A stretch of 64,000 bases of DNA. It comes from Streptomyces sp. NBC_01717 (lineage in GTDB: Bacteria > Actinomycetota > Actinomycetes > Streptomycetales > Streptomycetaceae). The notes under the pieces were generated by a model, which saw nothing but the letters and a program-made list of their open reading frames with translations, did not search any database and was not told the origin of the DNA. Position 1 is the first letter of the stretch, and each line of letters begins with the position of its first letter. Shown here one piece after another: positions 15,793 through 24,961 of this stretch. Where the stretch lies: the NCBI RefSeq assembly GCF_036248255.1, contig NZ_CP109178.1, forward strand, positions 1,116,001 to 1,180,000, written 5' to 3'. Made by a program: the position numbers and the translations under genes.

Positions 15793-17442
15793 TCAGCTGA
15801 GGTGCTTGGCGATCTCCCAGCTTGCCGCCAGTTCCACGTCGCCGTTGATCCGTACGTCGACCAGGACCGGCCCGTTCTCGACGGCCAGTGCCCTGTCGAT
15901 CTCGCCGAGGTCGTCGGGCTTGCGTACGGTGAAGCCCTTGGCCCCGAAGCCCTCCGCGAGTTTCGCGAAGTCGGGCTCCGGCATGTCGGCGTAGGACGCA
16001 TTGAGCTTCTTGTGGACCAGATCGTGCTTCTCCTGGCCCACCGCGTTGTCGTTGAAGACAATCACCGTGAGCGGCAGTTTGTGGCGGACGGCCGTATGGA
16101 AATCGGCGACGTTCATCATGAACGAGGCGTCCCCGGTCGTGTGTGTGACACGCTCTCCGGGGCGTGCGAAGCAGGCTCCGATGGCGAGGGCCAGGCCCTG
16201 GCCGACGGCGCCGAAGTCCCAGCCGACCGCCCAGTTCTCCGCGCGCGGCACGGTGAGGATCTTCACGCAGACCATGGCCGCGTGACCGCCGTCGATCACC
16301 AGGATGCGGTCGTCCTTCGGCAGTGCGTCCTCGAGGTGCCGTACCGCCCTGCGTGGATCCGTCGCGTCTCCGTCGTCGTACTGAAGGGTCGTCGGCTTCC
16401 GGTCGTCCTGGAGTTTCTGGACGAGCCCGGGGTCGGGCCGGCGTGCGTCCACCGTCTCGGCGAGCCGGTCCGCGAGGGCCGCCACGGCCGTTCCGGCGTC
16501 GGCCGTCATACCGACGGCCACGCGGGCGAACCAGCCGAATGCGTCCGGCCGATCATCGATCTGGATGACCTTCTTCCCATTCGCCAGGATTTTTCCGAAG
16601 TCGGTCGTCCATTCGTTCAGGCTGGCGCCGACGACGACCATCACATCGCTCTCGGCGAGTGTTTCGACCGTCAGATGGGAACCCAGTCCGCCACTGACTC
16701 CCAGATACAGCGGATGATCCGCGCAGAATCCGGCGGCGAGAATGGATACTCCGACCGGTGCGCCAAGACGCTCGGCCAGTCTGCGCACCTCGGACTCCGC
16801 TCCGGAGTTTCGCGCCCCGAGTCCACAGAGAATCGTCGGCTGCCGGGCTGACGCGAGCAGCCTGACCGCTTCCTCGACATCCTGCGTACGCGGCGGCTGG
16901 AGGGTGTTGGGCGCGTACATGGGCCGGTACGTCCAGCCGGGGTCCGGAATCTCCGTCTGCTGGACGTCTTGGGGAAGATTCAGAATGAAGGGCCCTTTCC
17001 GCACCTTGATCTGACGGAATGCCTCCCCGAGGCAGTAGTCCACGTTGTGCACCGATTCCAGTCGGACGGTGGCCTCGGTGGTGAGTCTGGCGAGTGCTTG
17101 CTGGTCCACCATTCCCTGCGGGTTGTACGGGTCACGGAGGGAGGCGTGTCCGGCGAGCAGCATCAAGGGTGTGCGGTGGAGCCGGGCGGCCACCAGCGAG
17201 GTCGTGGCATTGGTGTAGCCCGGGCCTTGGGTGACCGACGCGAGACCGGGCTTGCCACTGAACCGGGCGTAACCGTCGGCCATACCGACAGCGCTGGATT
17301 CATGGTGGGCGTGCACGAATGTCGCGCCGTGCCGTTCGCCCAGGTCCACGATCAGGTCCTGGTTCGCGTCCCCCATGACGGCGAACAAGTGGTCGAGTCC
17401 TTCGGCGGCGATCGCGTCGCTGACAGCTTGGAATGCCTTCAT
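15793..17442 (-). CDS. Thiamine-diphosphate-dependent enzyme (acetolactate synthase / decarboxylase family)
   Basis: This 549-residue protein belongs to the TPP enzyme family that includes acetolactate synthase, benzoylformate and related decarboxylases. The pyrimidine-binding domain carries the catalytic glutamate E48 in HAHHESS. The C-terminal domain carries the ThDP/Mg motif starting GDASFMMN (D438) and ending in FNDN. A central domain (about 190-330) may bind FAD or be vestigial. ATG at 17442 follows GAAGGAAGA. No regulatory small subunit is nearby, which argues against biosynthetic acetolactate synthase. It lies 294 bp downstream of the nitrile hydratase genes on the same strand; a shared pathway is possible but not shown. 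Confidence 0.85.
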   Translation of the reverse strand: MKAFQAVSDAIAAEGLDHLFAVMGDANQDLIVDLGERHGATFVHAHHESSAVGMADGYARFSGKPGLASVTQGPGYTNATTSLVAARLHRTPLMLLAGHASLRDPYNPQGMVDQQALARLTTEATVRLESVHNVDYCLGEAFRQIKVRKGPFILNLPQDVQQTEIPDPGWTYRPMYAPNTLQPPRTQDVEEAVRLLASARQPTILCGLGARNSGAESEVRRLAERLGAPVGVSILAAGFCADHPLYLGVSGGLGSHLTVETLAESDVMVVVGASLNEWTTDFGKILANGKKVIQIDDRPDAFGWFARVAVGMTADAGTAVAALADRLAETVDARRPDPGLVQKLQDDRKPTTLQYDDGDATDPRRAVRHLEDALPKDDRILVIDGGHAAMVCVKILTVPRAENWAVGWDFGAVGQGLALAIGACFARPGERVTHTTGDASFMMNVADFHTAVRHKLPLTVIVFNDNAVGQEKHDLVHKKLNASYADMPEPDFAKLAEGFGAKGFTVRKPDDLGEIDRALAVENGPVLVDVRINGDVELAASWEIAKHLS

Positions 17443-17736
17443 CGGAGTCTTCCTTCGGGTTCGCCGGTCTTGAACCAACAGGCGCCGATGCTTTCGACGG
17501 AATGTGGCGTTGCCGTTCCCCGCAGGCGCGTCATGGTGCGGCCGAATGGGTTTCCCGGCCATCGCAGGAGAGCCAGAGCGTAATGCACCTTCACGCCGTG
17601 GATCTTGTCGACAGGGCGCGGTGAGTACCGCGATCGCGACGCGTGCACCGATTCGGCGTAACTCCGGTGAACTGCGACCTCTCATGGCACACGGGTGCCG
17701 GCGACCGGCCACCGGCCCGGTCGTGGTGATTGCCGG

Positions 17737-18081
17737 TCAGTGCCGGTGGCCGTGGTCGTAGCCGGTGGGGCGCTGCGCCAGTGTCCGGGCGCGGGTGGTG
17801 ACCTCGTCGGCCGGCACGGCGCCGCCTTCGGCGAGCACGTCTTCCAGTGCGCCCAGCCAGTGCCGGTAGTAGTTCCAGTGCGCGTCCTCGGTCGGTTCCG
17901 CTTCCCAGCGTGCGATCCGCGCGATCAGCGCTGCCTGGAACTGCGGCCAGGTGAACACGCCTGCCTCGTACAGGGTGACGGCCATGCCGAAGGCACGGCT
18001 CTCCCACGGCTCGGCGAACACCAGCTCGCCGTTGGAACGCGGCGGCGCGGCCGGTCCCTGGATGTCCAGCGGGGCGGTCAC
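17737..18081 (-). CDS. Nitrile hydratase accessory (activator) protein
   Basis: This 114-residue protein resembles the small activators (P14K/NhlE type) that escort cobalt or the alpha subunit into nitrile hydratase. It has the motif [20 protein letters not shown], which is also beta-subunit-like, followed by an aromatic helical region and a His-rich C-terminus (YDHGHRH), a plausible metal-binding tail. GTG at 18081 overlaps the alpha-subunit stop (GTGA). The order beta-alpha-activator is the usual one for cobalt-type enzymes. Confidence 0.88.
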   Translation of the reverse strand: MTAPLDIQGPAAPPRSNGELVFAEPWESRAFGMAVTLYEAGVFTWPQFQAALIARIARWEAEPTEDAHWNYYRHWLGALEDVLAEGGAVPADEVTTRARTLAQRPTGYDHGHRH

Positions 18082-18674
18082 GGCACCTCGATCCTGGCGA
18101 CACCGACCATCGCGTCGCGGGTGATCAGCGGCACGAGCTGTTCCTCGGACAGGCCCTCGGTGCCGGCCGGGCGCTCGGGCAGTACCAGCCAGCGCACCTC
18201 GCTGCTGGAGTCGTGGACGGTGATCTGCACGTCGTCGGCGAGTTCGAGCCCCATCTCGGAAAGCACTTTGCGCGGCTCCTTGACCACCCGCGCGCGATAG
18301 GCCGGGTCCTTGTACCAGCCGGGCGGTAGGCCGAGCAGCCGCCACGGGTAGCACGAGCACAGCGTGCAGACCACCACGTTGTGGCTGGTCGCGGTGTTCT
18401 CGACGACAACGACGTGCTCGGTCTGCACGCCGATGAAGCCCAACTCCTTGATGGCGGCGGTGCCGTCGTCGAGCAGCCACCGACGGTACTCGGGGTCGGT
18501 CCATGCCTTGGCGACCACCTTGGCTCCGTTGAGGGGGCCCACGTTGGTCTCGTAGTCGGCGATGATCGCGTCCAGCGCGCTCGGGTCGACCAGGCCCCGC
18601 TCGGTCAGCAGCTGCTCAAGAGCCTCGGTACGCAGCGGTGCGGGAATGCGTTCAGCGGATTCGCCGGCGGTCAT
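18078..18674 (-). CDS. nthA: Nitrile hydratase alpha subunit, cobalt type
   Basis: This 198-residue catalytic subunit hydrates nitriles to amides. The metal-binding claw VCTLCSC is present with C103, C106 and C108; a threonine after the first cysteine marks the cobalt type, whereas iron enzymes have serine there. Two of these cysteines are oxidised in mature enzymes. ATG at 18674 overlaps the beta-subunit stop by 4 nt (18671-18674), and its own stop overlaps the activator start. Length is normal. No amidase gene, which usually follows, is present in the window. Confidence 0.96.
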   Translation of the reverse strand: MTAGESAERIPAPLRTEALEQLLTERGLVDPSALDAIIADYETNVGPLNGAKVVAKAWTDPEYRRWLLDDGTAAIKELGFIGVQTEHVVVVENTATSHNVVVCTLCSCYPWRLLGLPPGWYKDPAYRARVVKEPRKVLSEMGLELADDVQITVHDSSSEVRWLVLPERPAGTEGLSEEQLVPLITRDAMVGVARIEVP

Positions 18675-19336
18675 GCGGCCCTCTCCAGATAGCTCTCGAA
18701 CATCTCGATGGTGAGTGCGAACGGTTCGGCGTCGGCACCCCACAGCTCGTGCGAGTCGAATCGCACCGAGTACACGTACTGCGGGTTCTCGCCCTGGAAG
18801 TGCGCGTTCGTGTCGGGTAGGACAGAGGCAGGCTGGATGAGCGCGACGACTCCGGTGTGTCCGCGCACGTAGCCCGGCAGCCTGGTGTGTCCGGCCGGCG
18901 ACATGTTCTTGGCACGTACCCGCTCGCCCTCCGCGAACGCCGGCGCCGTGTCCACGGCGCGCAGCGAGCCCTTTGCGGCCGGCGCGTAACCGGGCTTCGC
19001 GGGTTCGGGGATCGGCGGTTCCTCGACCTGCTCGCCGCGCAGGTTGCGGGCGCGGGCGTTGATCGCGGCCGGGGCCAGGATGGCGCTGTCCGTGAGCATC
19101 AGCTCGGCTGCGTTGAGCCAGCGGCCGAAGTAGCCGTCGGACAGGTATGCCGTTCGGTCCAGGCGTTCGACCGCGTGCCGGAAGGCGTCCACGTTGAATC
19201 CGGCAAGCTGTTTGGACAGCTGCGTCAGAGCGAACACCCGACCCTGCCAGGGTTCCGGGAAGACCGGCTCGTCGGCGCGCGGCGGATGAGTGGGACCCCA
19301 CCCCTCCGTTCCTCCCATATCGGCGATCCCGTCCAT
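18671..19336 (-). CDS. nthB: Nitrile hydratase beta subunit
   Basis: This 221-residue structural subunit pairs with the alpha subunit. Its N-terminus is the classic [14 protein letters not shown], and the C-terminal SH3-like barrel contains [12 protein letters not shown] and a WGADAEP-type stretch. ATG at 19336 follows GAGAGGTGGTG, so the slightly longer frame is rejected. It is the first gene of the three-gene operon. The 269-bp upstream region contains the imperfect palindrome CACAT-N8-ATGTG near 19422-19439. Confidence 0.96.
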   Translation of the reverse strand: MDGIADMGGTEGWGPTHPPRADEPVFPEPWQGRVFALTQLSKQLAGFNVDAFRHAVERLDRTAYLSDGYFGRWLNAAELMLTDSAILAPAAINARARNLRGEQVEEPPIPEPAKPGYAPAAKGSLRAVDTAPAFAEGERVRAKNMSPAGHTRLPGYVRGHTGVVALIQPASVLPDTNAHFQGENPQYVYSVRFDSHELWGADAEPFALTIEMFESYLERAA

Positions 19337-19414
19337 GGCACCACCTCTCGTGAACCTGCAGCGATAGGGACACACTCGGCACGATCAGTACGTATTCAGT
19401 TCAGAAAGATCGGG

Positions 19415-19445
19415 CGATACAGTCACATATCATCCGATGTGTCAC
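19415..19445. promoter_or_regulatory. Candidate operator upstream of nitrile hydratase genes
   Basis: The stretch CACATATCATCCGATGTG has matching 5-bp arms and an inner ATC-N4-GAT. A closely similar ACATATCGTCCGAT occurs at 14553-14566, next to the broken membrane-protein gene. It lies about 85 bp upstream of the beta-subunit start. The regulator is unknown. Confidence 0.35.
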
Positions 19446-19605
19446 CACTCTAAGGCATTTGAGGACCCTCGGCCTGCATCGCGGAGCCGGAACTGTGGAC
19501 ACGATCCGCGCCGCACCGCAGCACTCCTGCGCCCTCGCTTCACAGACCATCGAATGGACCTGTGCAGCGGCAACTTCCGTGCCGACAACCTCACTGCCAC
19601 CGGCG

Positions 19606-21771
19606 TCATTCCGGTCGAGCGACGTGCAAAGAAGGGCCGGCAACGCGAGTGCGGGCGACCAGTAGCGCGATGTCGTCCTCCGGCTTCGGTGTCGTCGCCA
19701 TCTCCGTGATCACCTGGGAGCAGAGGGCATCCAGCTCCGATGGTGCTCGGCGCAACGCGGTGGCCAGCCGGTCGAGTCCGGCGTCGATGTCGGTGTTCCG
19801 CGTCTCGATGAGCCCGTCCGTGAACAGGACGATCAGGCTGCCCTCCGGCAGCTCCACGTCCACCGATTCGAACGAACCGAGGCCGACGCCGATCAGCGTG
19901 CCTGCAGGGGTGTCGGGCGTGGTGACCTGGCCGTCCGGCGTGACCAGCAGCGGTGGCGGGTGTCCGGCACGCGCGAAGGAGCACACGCGGGTTGCCGGGT
20001 CGTACACGGCGTAGATGCAGGTGGCCCCTACGATCGGCGGGGCGGGGTCGCCGGACCGGGCGCCCTCCCCCGTCAGCTGGGTGGCCAGCTCGTCGAGGTG
20101 GACGAGCAGCTCGGCCGGCGGCAGGTCCAAGGCGGCCAGCGTGAGCACCGCCGTACGCAGACGGCCCATGGTGGCGGCCGCATTGATGCCGTGCCCGATG
20201 ACGTCTCCGACGACCAGGGCGATCCGCCCGCCCGGCAGGTGGATGGCGTCGAGCCAGTCCCCTCCGACGCCCTCATGGCGGTCCGACGGCAGGTAACGCC
20301 AACCCAGTTCCACGGCGTCGCCGCCCGACAACGCGCCGGGCAGCAGGCTCCGCTGCAGCGCGAGAGCGGCGGCCCGCTCGCGGGTGTACCGGCGGGCGTT
20401 GTCCAGACTCAGTGACGCGTGGACGGCGAGTTCCTCGGCCAGGATCAGGTCGTCCCGCGAATACGGAGCGACGTTCTCGGTACGGACGAACACAGCGATA
20501 CCGAGGATGGTTCCGCGTGCCATGAGGGGGACCATCATGACGGAGTGCATGCCGGTGTCGCGGATGATCCGGGCACGCCGGGGATCCCCGGCGAGCCAGC
20601 TGCCGGACCCGGTGTCCATCACGGGCTCCATATGCGACTTGCGGTGGTGAAGCACGTACAGGAAGGGAGATTCCGGAGGCACGAACACCGGCTCGCCCCG
20701 GGCGAAGGCGGACTCCGGCGCACCTTTGTGGATGGAGGCGAGTCCCGCGCGCCGGAACACCGGGATGCCCGAGTCCCCGGGCCGCATCCGCTCCAGCGGC
20801 TCGCCGCCGATGGGCACCGACTCGGCCAGGTCGACCGTGGCGTAGTCGGCGAACGCCGGGACTGCCAGGTCCGTGAGCTCCTGGGCGGTCGTCATCACAT
20901 CCAGTGTGGTGCCGACGCGCCTCGCCGCCCTGCTCATCATCGCCATGCGCTCGCGCGTCCACCTCTGAGTGATGTCCGTCGAGGTCGTGCACAGCCCGAG
21001 GGGCGTACCGTCCGCGCGCTCGAGACGGATCAGGGTGGACGAGAAGACGACTTCCCGGTCGGCTCCCTGGTCGCCGCCCGGGGAGACCCAGCGCGCCTCG
21101 TGGCCGGTGACCGGCTCACCGGACGCCAGGACCCCGCGCATCACCGGCTCGACCGCGGCAAGGTCGAAGCCCCGCAGCGGCTCCCGCATCAAGAGTCCCG
21201 GGCAACCGTCCGGGGGCAGGCCCACCGTCCGTCTGGACGTCTGGTTCAGCCAGACGCAGCGCAGCCGTGTGTCCCAGACGGCAACCGAGAACGGCGAGCG
21301 GTCGAGCAGCGCCCGTACGGCGGGCTCGCCCGCCTTCTGCCGCGCGTCGCCGTCCGGCATGTCCGTAGCCGCCAGGAGCCAGCATCTCTCACCGTCGGCG
21401 CCGGTCAGTGCAGTGACCTCCAGCTGCACCCGCAGAACGCGACCATCGCGATGCCGGACGTCCAGCACCGGACCGGGCCTGTGCTGGTGTTCGCCCGTCC
21501 GCTCCGTCCACGCCGGGTCGCGCGCCCGGGACGGCAGACAGGATCCGCCTTCCGTACCTTCCTGCCGGCTTGACAGAAGGCGCACCGCGGGCCGCCCGAC
21601 GACGTCCTCGGCTCGGTGGCCGAGAAGCTGTCGCGCCCCGTCGGCCCACGCCAGGACCGTACCGTCGCCGTCGATCACCGCTACCGCAGGAACCGGCAGA
21701 CCGCGAATGCCGTGCGAGGGTGCATCCGGCCCTTGCTCGGCACCGGGTGCGACGTGGGCTGGGCGCGTCAT
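19606..21771 (-). CDS. PAS-PAS-GAF-PP2C (SpoIIE-type) serine phosphatase
   Basis: This 721-residue protein is a signalling phosphatase of the kind that controls anti-sigma-factor antagonists in Streptomyces. Two PAS-like domains occupy about residues 25-130 and 145-275, a GAF domain about 285-470, and the PP2C/SpoIIE domain the last 230 residues. The phosphatase motifs are VGGDWLDAI, VVGDVIGHG, and FTDGLIETR, providing metal-binding aspartates. No HATPase kinase domain is fused. ATG at 21771 is preceded by GGAAGGTCAGGGG. There are no anti-sigma or antagonist genes alongside, so its partner is elsewhere. Confidence 0.93.
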   Translation of the reverse strand: MTRPAHVAPGAEQGPDAPSHGIRGLPVPAVAVIDGDGTVLAWADGARQLLGHRAEDVVGRPAVRLLSSRQEGTEGGSCLPSRARDPAWTERTGEHQHRPGPVLDVRHRDGRVLRVQLEVTALTGADGERCWLLAATDMPDGDARQKAGEPAVRALLDRSPFSVAVWDTRLRCVWLNQTSRRTVGLPPDGCPGLLMREPLRGFDLAAVEPVMRGVLASGEPVTGHEARWVSPGGDQGADREVVFSSTLIRLERADGTPLGLCTTSTDITQRWTRERMAMMSRAARRVGTTLDVMTTAQELTDLAVPAFADYATVDLAESVPIGGEPLERMRPGDSGIPVFRRAGLASIHKGAPESAFARGEPVFVPPESPFLYVLHHRKSHMEPVMDTGSGSWLAGDPRRARIIRDTGMHSVMMVPLMARGTILGIAVFVRTENVAPYSRDDLILAEELAVHASLSLDNARRYTRERAAALALQRSLLPGALSGGDAVELGWRYLPSDRHEGVGGDWLDAIHLPGGRIALVVGDVIGHGINAAATMGRLRTAVLTLAALDLPPAELLVHLDELATQLTGEGARSGDPAPPIVGATCIYAVYDPATRVCSFARAGHPPPLLVTPDGQVTTPDTPAGTLIGVGLGSFESVDVELPEGSLIVLFTDGLIETRNTDIDAGLDRLATALRRAPSELDALCSQVITEMATTPKPEDDIALLVARTRVAGPSLHVARPE

Positions 21772-22168
21772 GGCCCCTGACCTTCCATGGCCTGTTCACT
21801 GTCGGGGACGATAAGGCCGCTCGGCGGGCCATTCGGCTCGGCCCAGGCCCATGGCCAGGACGTCACCGGTGATGAAGGCCGCTTCGTCACCGGCCGGGCA
21901 GGCCACGAGCGACGCCGGCCCCTGGGGTACTGCGATCCCCGTCCGAGCAGGTGGGCTGTACGTAGCTCCGCCCGGAGCCAATCCTACGCGGCGAAGCCCA
22001 CACGCGACATCGCGATGTCGCGTGTGGGCTGTCCCGGAATTGAGGTGCATCCGCTGAACAGGCGTAAGGACCAGGGACTCATTACGTTGAAGTAGGGGCC
22101 CGACGCATCCGCCGCCGACCCCGACATGCACGCTGCCCAGATCTCCCGTACAGCGTCGAAGGAGAGCC
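21772..22168. other. Divergent intergenic region with a 36-bp perfect palindrome
   Basis: This 397-bp gap lies between two divergently transcribed genes. It contains no convincing gene. The only strong structure is the palindrome at 21995-22030. It should hold promoters for both flanking genes. Confidence 0.5.
21995..22030. repeat. 36-bp perfect palindrome
   Basis: The 18-base arm AGCCCACACGCGACATCG (21995-22012) is followed immediately by its exact reverse complement (22013-22030). It sits between divergent genes, so it is not placed to terminate either of them; it may be an operator, a remnant, or the terminator of an unannotated RNA. Confidence 0.9.
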
Positions 22169-22579
22169 ATGTCCCGCGACGAAAACCTCGCTGCCCAGAA
22201 CGCTATCGCCGAGGCCGTGAACAGCGGCAATCTGGACGATTTGGCCAGGGTCGTCGAAACCGACTCGGTCGACCACGATCCGGCCCCGGGCCAGGTTCCG
22301 GGCCCGGCCGGATATCAGGCCATGTTCGCCGACATCAGGGCGGCCTTCCCCGACCTGCACGTCGATGTCGAGCATCTCGTCACCACGGACGACGAGTTGG
22401 CATTCGCCTACACCATCAGCGGGACACACCTCGGTGAACTGATGGGACACAGTCCGACCGGGCGGAAGGTGTCGTACCGGGGCATGCAGATAAGCAGGTT
22501 CGCCGACGGAAAACTCGTGGAGCGGTGGGGCAGCAGCGACGAACTCGGCATGCTGCGCCAGCTCGATCTCATCCCGTGA
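22169..22579 (+). CDS. SnoaL-like ester cyclase / NTF2-fold protein
   Basis: This 136-residue protein has the SnoaL-type cone fold: an N-terminal helix (NAIAEAVNSGNLDDL), the DHDPAPGQ segment, GPAGYQAMFADIRAAFPDLH typical of ester cyclases, and a C-terminal strand set with DGKLVERWGSSDELGMLRQL. Members catalyse aldol-type ring closure or bind small hydrophobic ligands; many are uncharacterised. ATG follows GAAGGAGAGCC. No polyketide genes are near, so a biosynthetic role is not supported by context. Confidence 0.85.
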   Translation: MSRDENLAAQNAIAEAVNSGNLDDLARVVETDSVDHDPAPGQVPGPAGYQAMFADIRAAFPDLHVDVEHLVTTDDELAFAYTISGTHLGELMGHSPTGRKVSYRGMQISRFADGKLVERWGSSDELGMLRQLDLIP

Positions 22580-22849
22580 GTGGGCGCTGCACCGTTGCCC
22601 CGTGGTGACGCTCCACCACTTCATCCCTCCGACCTCTGGCGGGCCAGGTCGCCCAGGTAGGTGCCGGCGGTCTCCATGACCGAAGAGACCTGCGGGCCCT
22701 TGCATGTTCTATGTCATGCAGCATAAGTTACCGGCAGGTAGACCAGTTCGGGGCAGCGCTCGTCACGGCAGGAGACACACGGCATGATCGATCGCTCATC
22801 CCGCTGCGGACGCGGCCGGCCGCCTCGCAGCCGCTGAGGTGGTGGGCGC

Positions 22850-23461
22850 GTGAGCCCGCGCAGGAGCGACAGCCGTGAGCGGATGGTTCTCAGTGCCGCC
22901 GCGCTGCTTCGTGAGCACGGGGCGAGCGCCACCAGCATCGATCGCGTGCTCGCTCACAGCGGTGCTCCACGCGGCTCCGTGTACCACTACTTCCCCGCCG
23001 GGCGGGCGCAGTTGATCGACGAGGCGGTGACACTCGCCGGCGAGTTCGTCACCGGACTGATCGAGACCGCGACGCAGGCCGATGACGCCGTGGAGGCGAT
23101 CGACGCGTTCTTCGCGCTGTGGCGCGACCGACTCGTCGACAGCGACTTCCGGGCCGGCTGCCCCATCGTGGCGGTCGCAGTCGAGACCAACGACGACGCT
23201 CCCCAACTGGCCCGCTCCGCGGCCGCGGTCTTCGCCCGCTGGCAACAGGCGCTTGCCGCGTTGTTTCTCCAGCACGGCCTGCCCGAGGAGCGGAGCAGGA
23301 GGCTGGCCGCCTTCATCATCGCGGCACTCGAAGGCGCGGTGATCATGTGCCGGGTCGAGCAGAGCGCCGCCCCGATGGAGGCGACCGCCGTCGAAATCCA
23401 TGACCTGCTGGCCCACGCGTTGCGTGACCGCTCCGATCAAGGTCAGGCACCACGGCCATGA
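22850..23461 (+). CDS. TetR-family transcriptional regulator
   Basis: This 203-residue repressor has an N-terminal helix-turn-helix (residues 10-55, with HSGAPRGSVYHYFPAGRAQL) matching the LmrA/YxaF branch of TetR regulators, and a helical ligand domain with two cysteines. GTG at 22850 is the start. Its stop overlaps an upstream in-frame ATG of the following enoyl-CoA hydratase-like gene, so the two are probably co-transcribed and the regulator may control the pair. Confidence 0.9.
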   Translation: MSPRRSDSRERMVLSAAALLREHGASATSIDRVLAHSGAPRGSVYHYFPAGRAQLIDEAVTLAGEFVTGLIETATQADDAVEAIDAFFALWRDRLVDSDFRAGCPIVAVAVETNDDAPQLARSAAAVFARWQQALAALFLQHGLPEERSRRLAAFIIAALEGAVIMCRVEQSAAPMEATAVEIHDLLAHALRDRSDQGQAPRP

Positions 23462-23502
23462 CCTGCCTCCACCCCGACCCCATCCAGCTCGAAGGAGCGA
23501 CC

Positions 23503-24174
23503 ATGCCCACTCTCGACCGCCAGGACAACGTCTTCGTCCTCGACCTCGGGGACGGTGAGAACCGTTTCCACCCCGACTGGATCGCCTCCGCCGATGCCGC
23601 GCTGGACGAGGTGGAGAAGGCGGAGGGGCCGTACGCTCTGGTGACTGCCGCGACGGGCAAGTTCTACTCCAACGGTCTGGACCTGGACTGGTTGTCCGCC
23701 CACTCCGATCAGCACCAGGACTACGTCGTCTCCGTGCAAGAGCTCTTCGCGCGCGTGCTGGCCCTGCCCGCGATCACCGTGGCCGCACTCCAGGGGCACA
23801 CCTTCGCAGCCGGCGCGATGTTCTCCCTGGCTCACGACTTCCGCGTGATGCGCGCCGACCGCGGCTACTGGTGCCTGCCCGAGGCCGATATCAACATTCC
23901 CTTCACCCCGGGCATGTCCGCGCTGATCCAGGCCCGACTGGCCCCGCAGACCGCGCATGAGGCCATGGTGACCGCCCGTCGCTTCGGCGGTCACGACGCC
24001 GCGGCCGCCGGCATCGTCGACCGCGCGGTGGACGAGGACGCCGTCCGCTCCACCGCCATCGAGATCGCCCAGGCGCAGGTGAGCAAGGCCGGCCACACCC
24101 TCGGCACCATCAAGGCCCGTATGTACGCTCCCGCCCTCGCCGCTCTGCGCGAGAAGGGCAACCCTCTCGGCTGA
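23503..24174 (+). CDS. Enoyl-CoA hydratase/isomerase-family protein
   Basis: This 223-residue protein has the crotonase fold: an oxyanion-hole strand around GKFYSNGLDLDWL and AALQGHTFAAGAMFSLAHDF, then the trimerisation helices. It is shorter than typical hydratases (about 260) and resembles the plant/actinobacterial delta3-enoyl-CoA isomerase-like subgroup. The second catalytic acid position is PEADINIPFTPGM. ATG at 23503 is chosen because GAAGGAG lies 7 nt upstream, rather than the ATG at 23458 that overlaps the TetR stop. Substrate unknown. Confidence 0.85.
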   Translation: MPTLDRQDNVFVLDLGDGENRFHPDWIASADAALDEVEKAEGPYALVTAATGKFYSNGLDLDWLSAHSDQHQDYVVSVQELFARVLALPAITVAALQGHTFAAGAMFSLAHDFRVMRADRGYWCLPEADINIPFTPGMSALIQARLAPQTAHEAMVTARRFGGHDAAAAGIVDRAVDEDAVRSTAIEIAQAQVSKAGHTLGTIKARMYAPALAALREKGNPLG

Positions 24175-24465
24175 CTCCGCAGCAGGCGGCCGAGGATGCC
24201 GGACACCCGGGCAAGGGCGTACGGCCCGCAGTACCGAACTGCCGAAGCCGGGCGAGCCGCACCCCGCACGCCCTCGGCACCCGCTGCTGCTCCAACGCCC
24301 TCGCCCAGGAGAATCTGACCGGAGGCCTCCTGGAAACGTGAGGCGAGGGCCCCGGCCCCATGGCCCCCGGCCCGCCACCACGGTGTGGCGATTTGCCTGG
24401 TAGCGTAAAAATGTCGGAGTTGACCTGCGACACTCAACCGTGCCGCCTGCGCGACGGGAACAGGA

Positions 24466-24942
24466 ATGACCGGTGGACCCGAACCCATCAGCGATGTCGC
24501 TCGCGAGGCGCTGGAGCGAGAGCTCGCCGATCTGCGTGCCGAACGCGAAACTGTCGCCGCCACCTTGCGAGGCGGTGAACGGGTCGGCGACAGGGCCGAC
24601 GAAGCCGACGAGTTGCAACGCGGCACGGAACTCGACCGCCTGGACACCCGAATCGCCGAGGTCGACGGGCGGCTTCGCGAGGCGGCCGTTGCGGCGCCTC
24701 CCCGCACCGACAGGGTCGGCGTGGGCAGCAGCGTGACGGTACGGTTCGCGGACGCCACCGAGGCAACCGTCCAGATCGGCGAGGTCGCCGAGGTACTGGA
24801 TCCGACCTTGGTCACCGCCGACAGCCCGCTCGGCCGCGCACTGCTCGGCTGTCGCGCCGGCGACACCATCAGCTACGAGACGCCCGAGGGACGGTCGACC
24901 GCGGTCGTGTTGTCCTTGGGCGACGAGGACGACAGGTCATAG
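24466..24942 (+). CDS. GreA/GreB-family elongation factor-like protein
   Basis: This 158-residue protein has the two-part layout of Gre factors: an N-terminal coiled-coil hairpin (residues 8-75) and a C-terminal FKBP-like domain with VGVGSSVTVRFADATE, PLGRALLGCRAGDTISY and ETPEGRSTAVVL. Gre factors rescue backtracked RNA polymerase with two acids at the hairpin tip; here the tip region RGGERVGDRADEADE offers several acids. ATG follows GGAACAGGA. It may be a secondary Gre paralogue used under stress. Confidence 0.85.
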   Translation: MTGGPEPISDVAREALERELADLRAERETVAATLRGGERVGDRADEADELQRGTELDRLDTRIAEVDGRLREAAVAAPPRTDRVGVGSSVTVRFADATEATVQIGEVAEVLDPTLVTADSPLGRALLGCRAGDTISYETPEGRSTAVVLSLGDEDDRS

Positions 24943-24961
24943 CTACGGGACCGCCCTCACA

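Noticed and set aside
17708..17750. 9-bp inverted repeat with 25-nt loop at the end of the nitrile hydratase activator gene
   Set aside because: Long loop and partly inside coding sequence; too weak to call a terminator.
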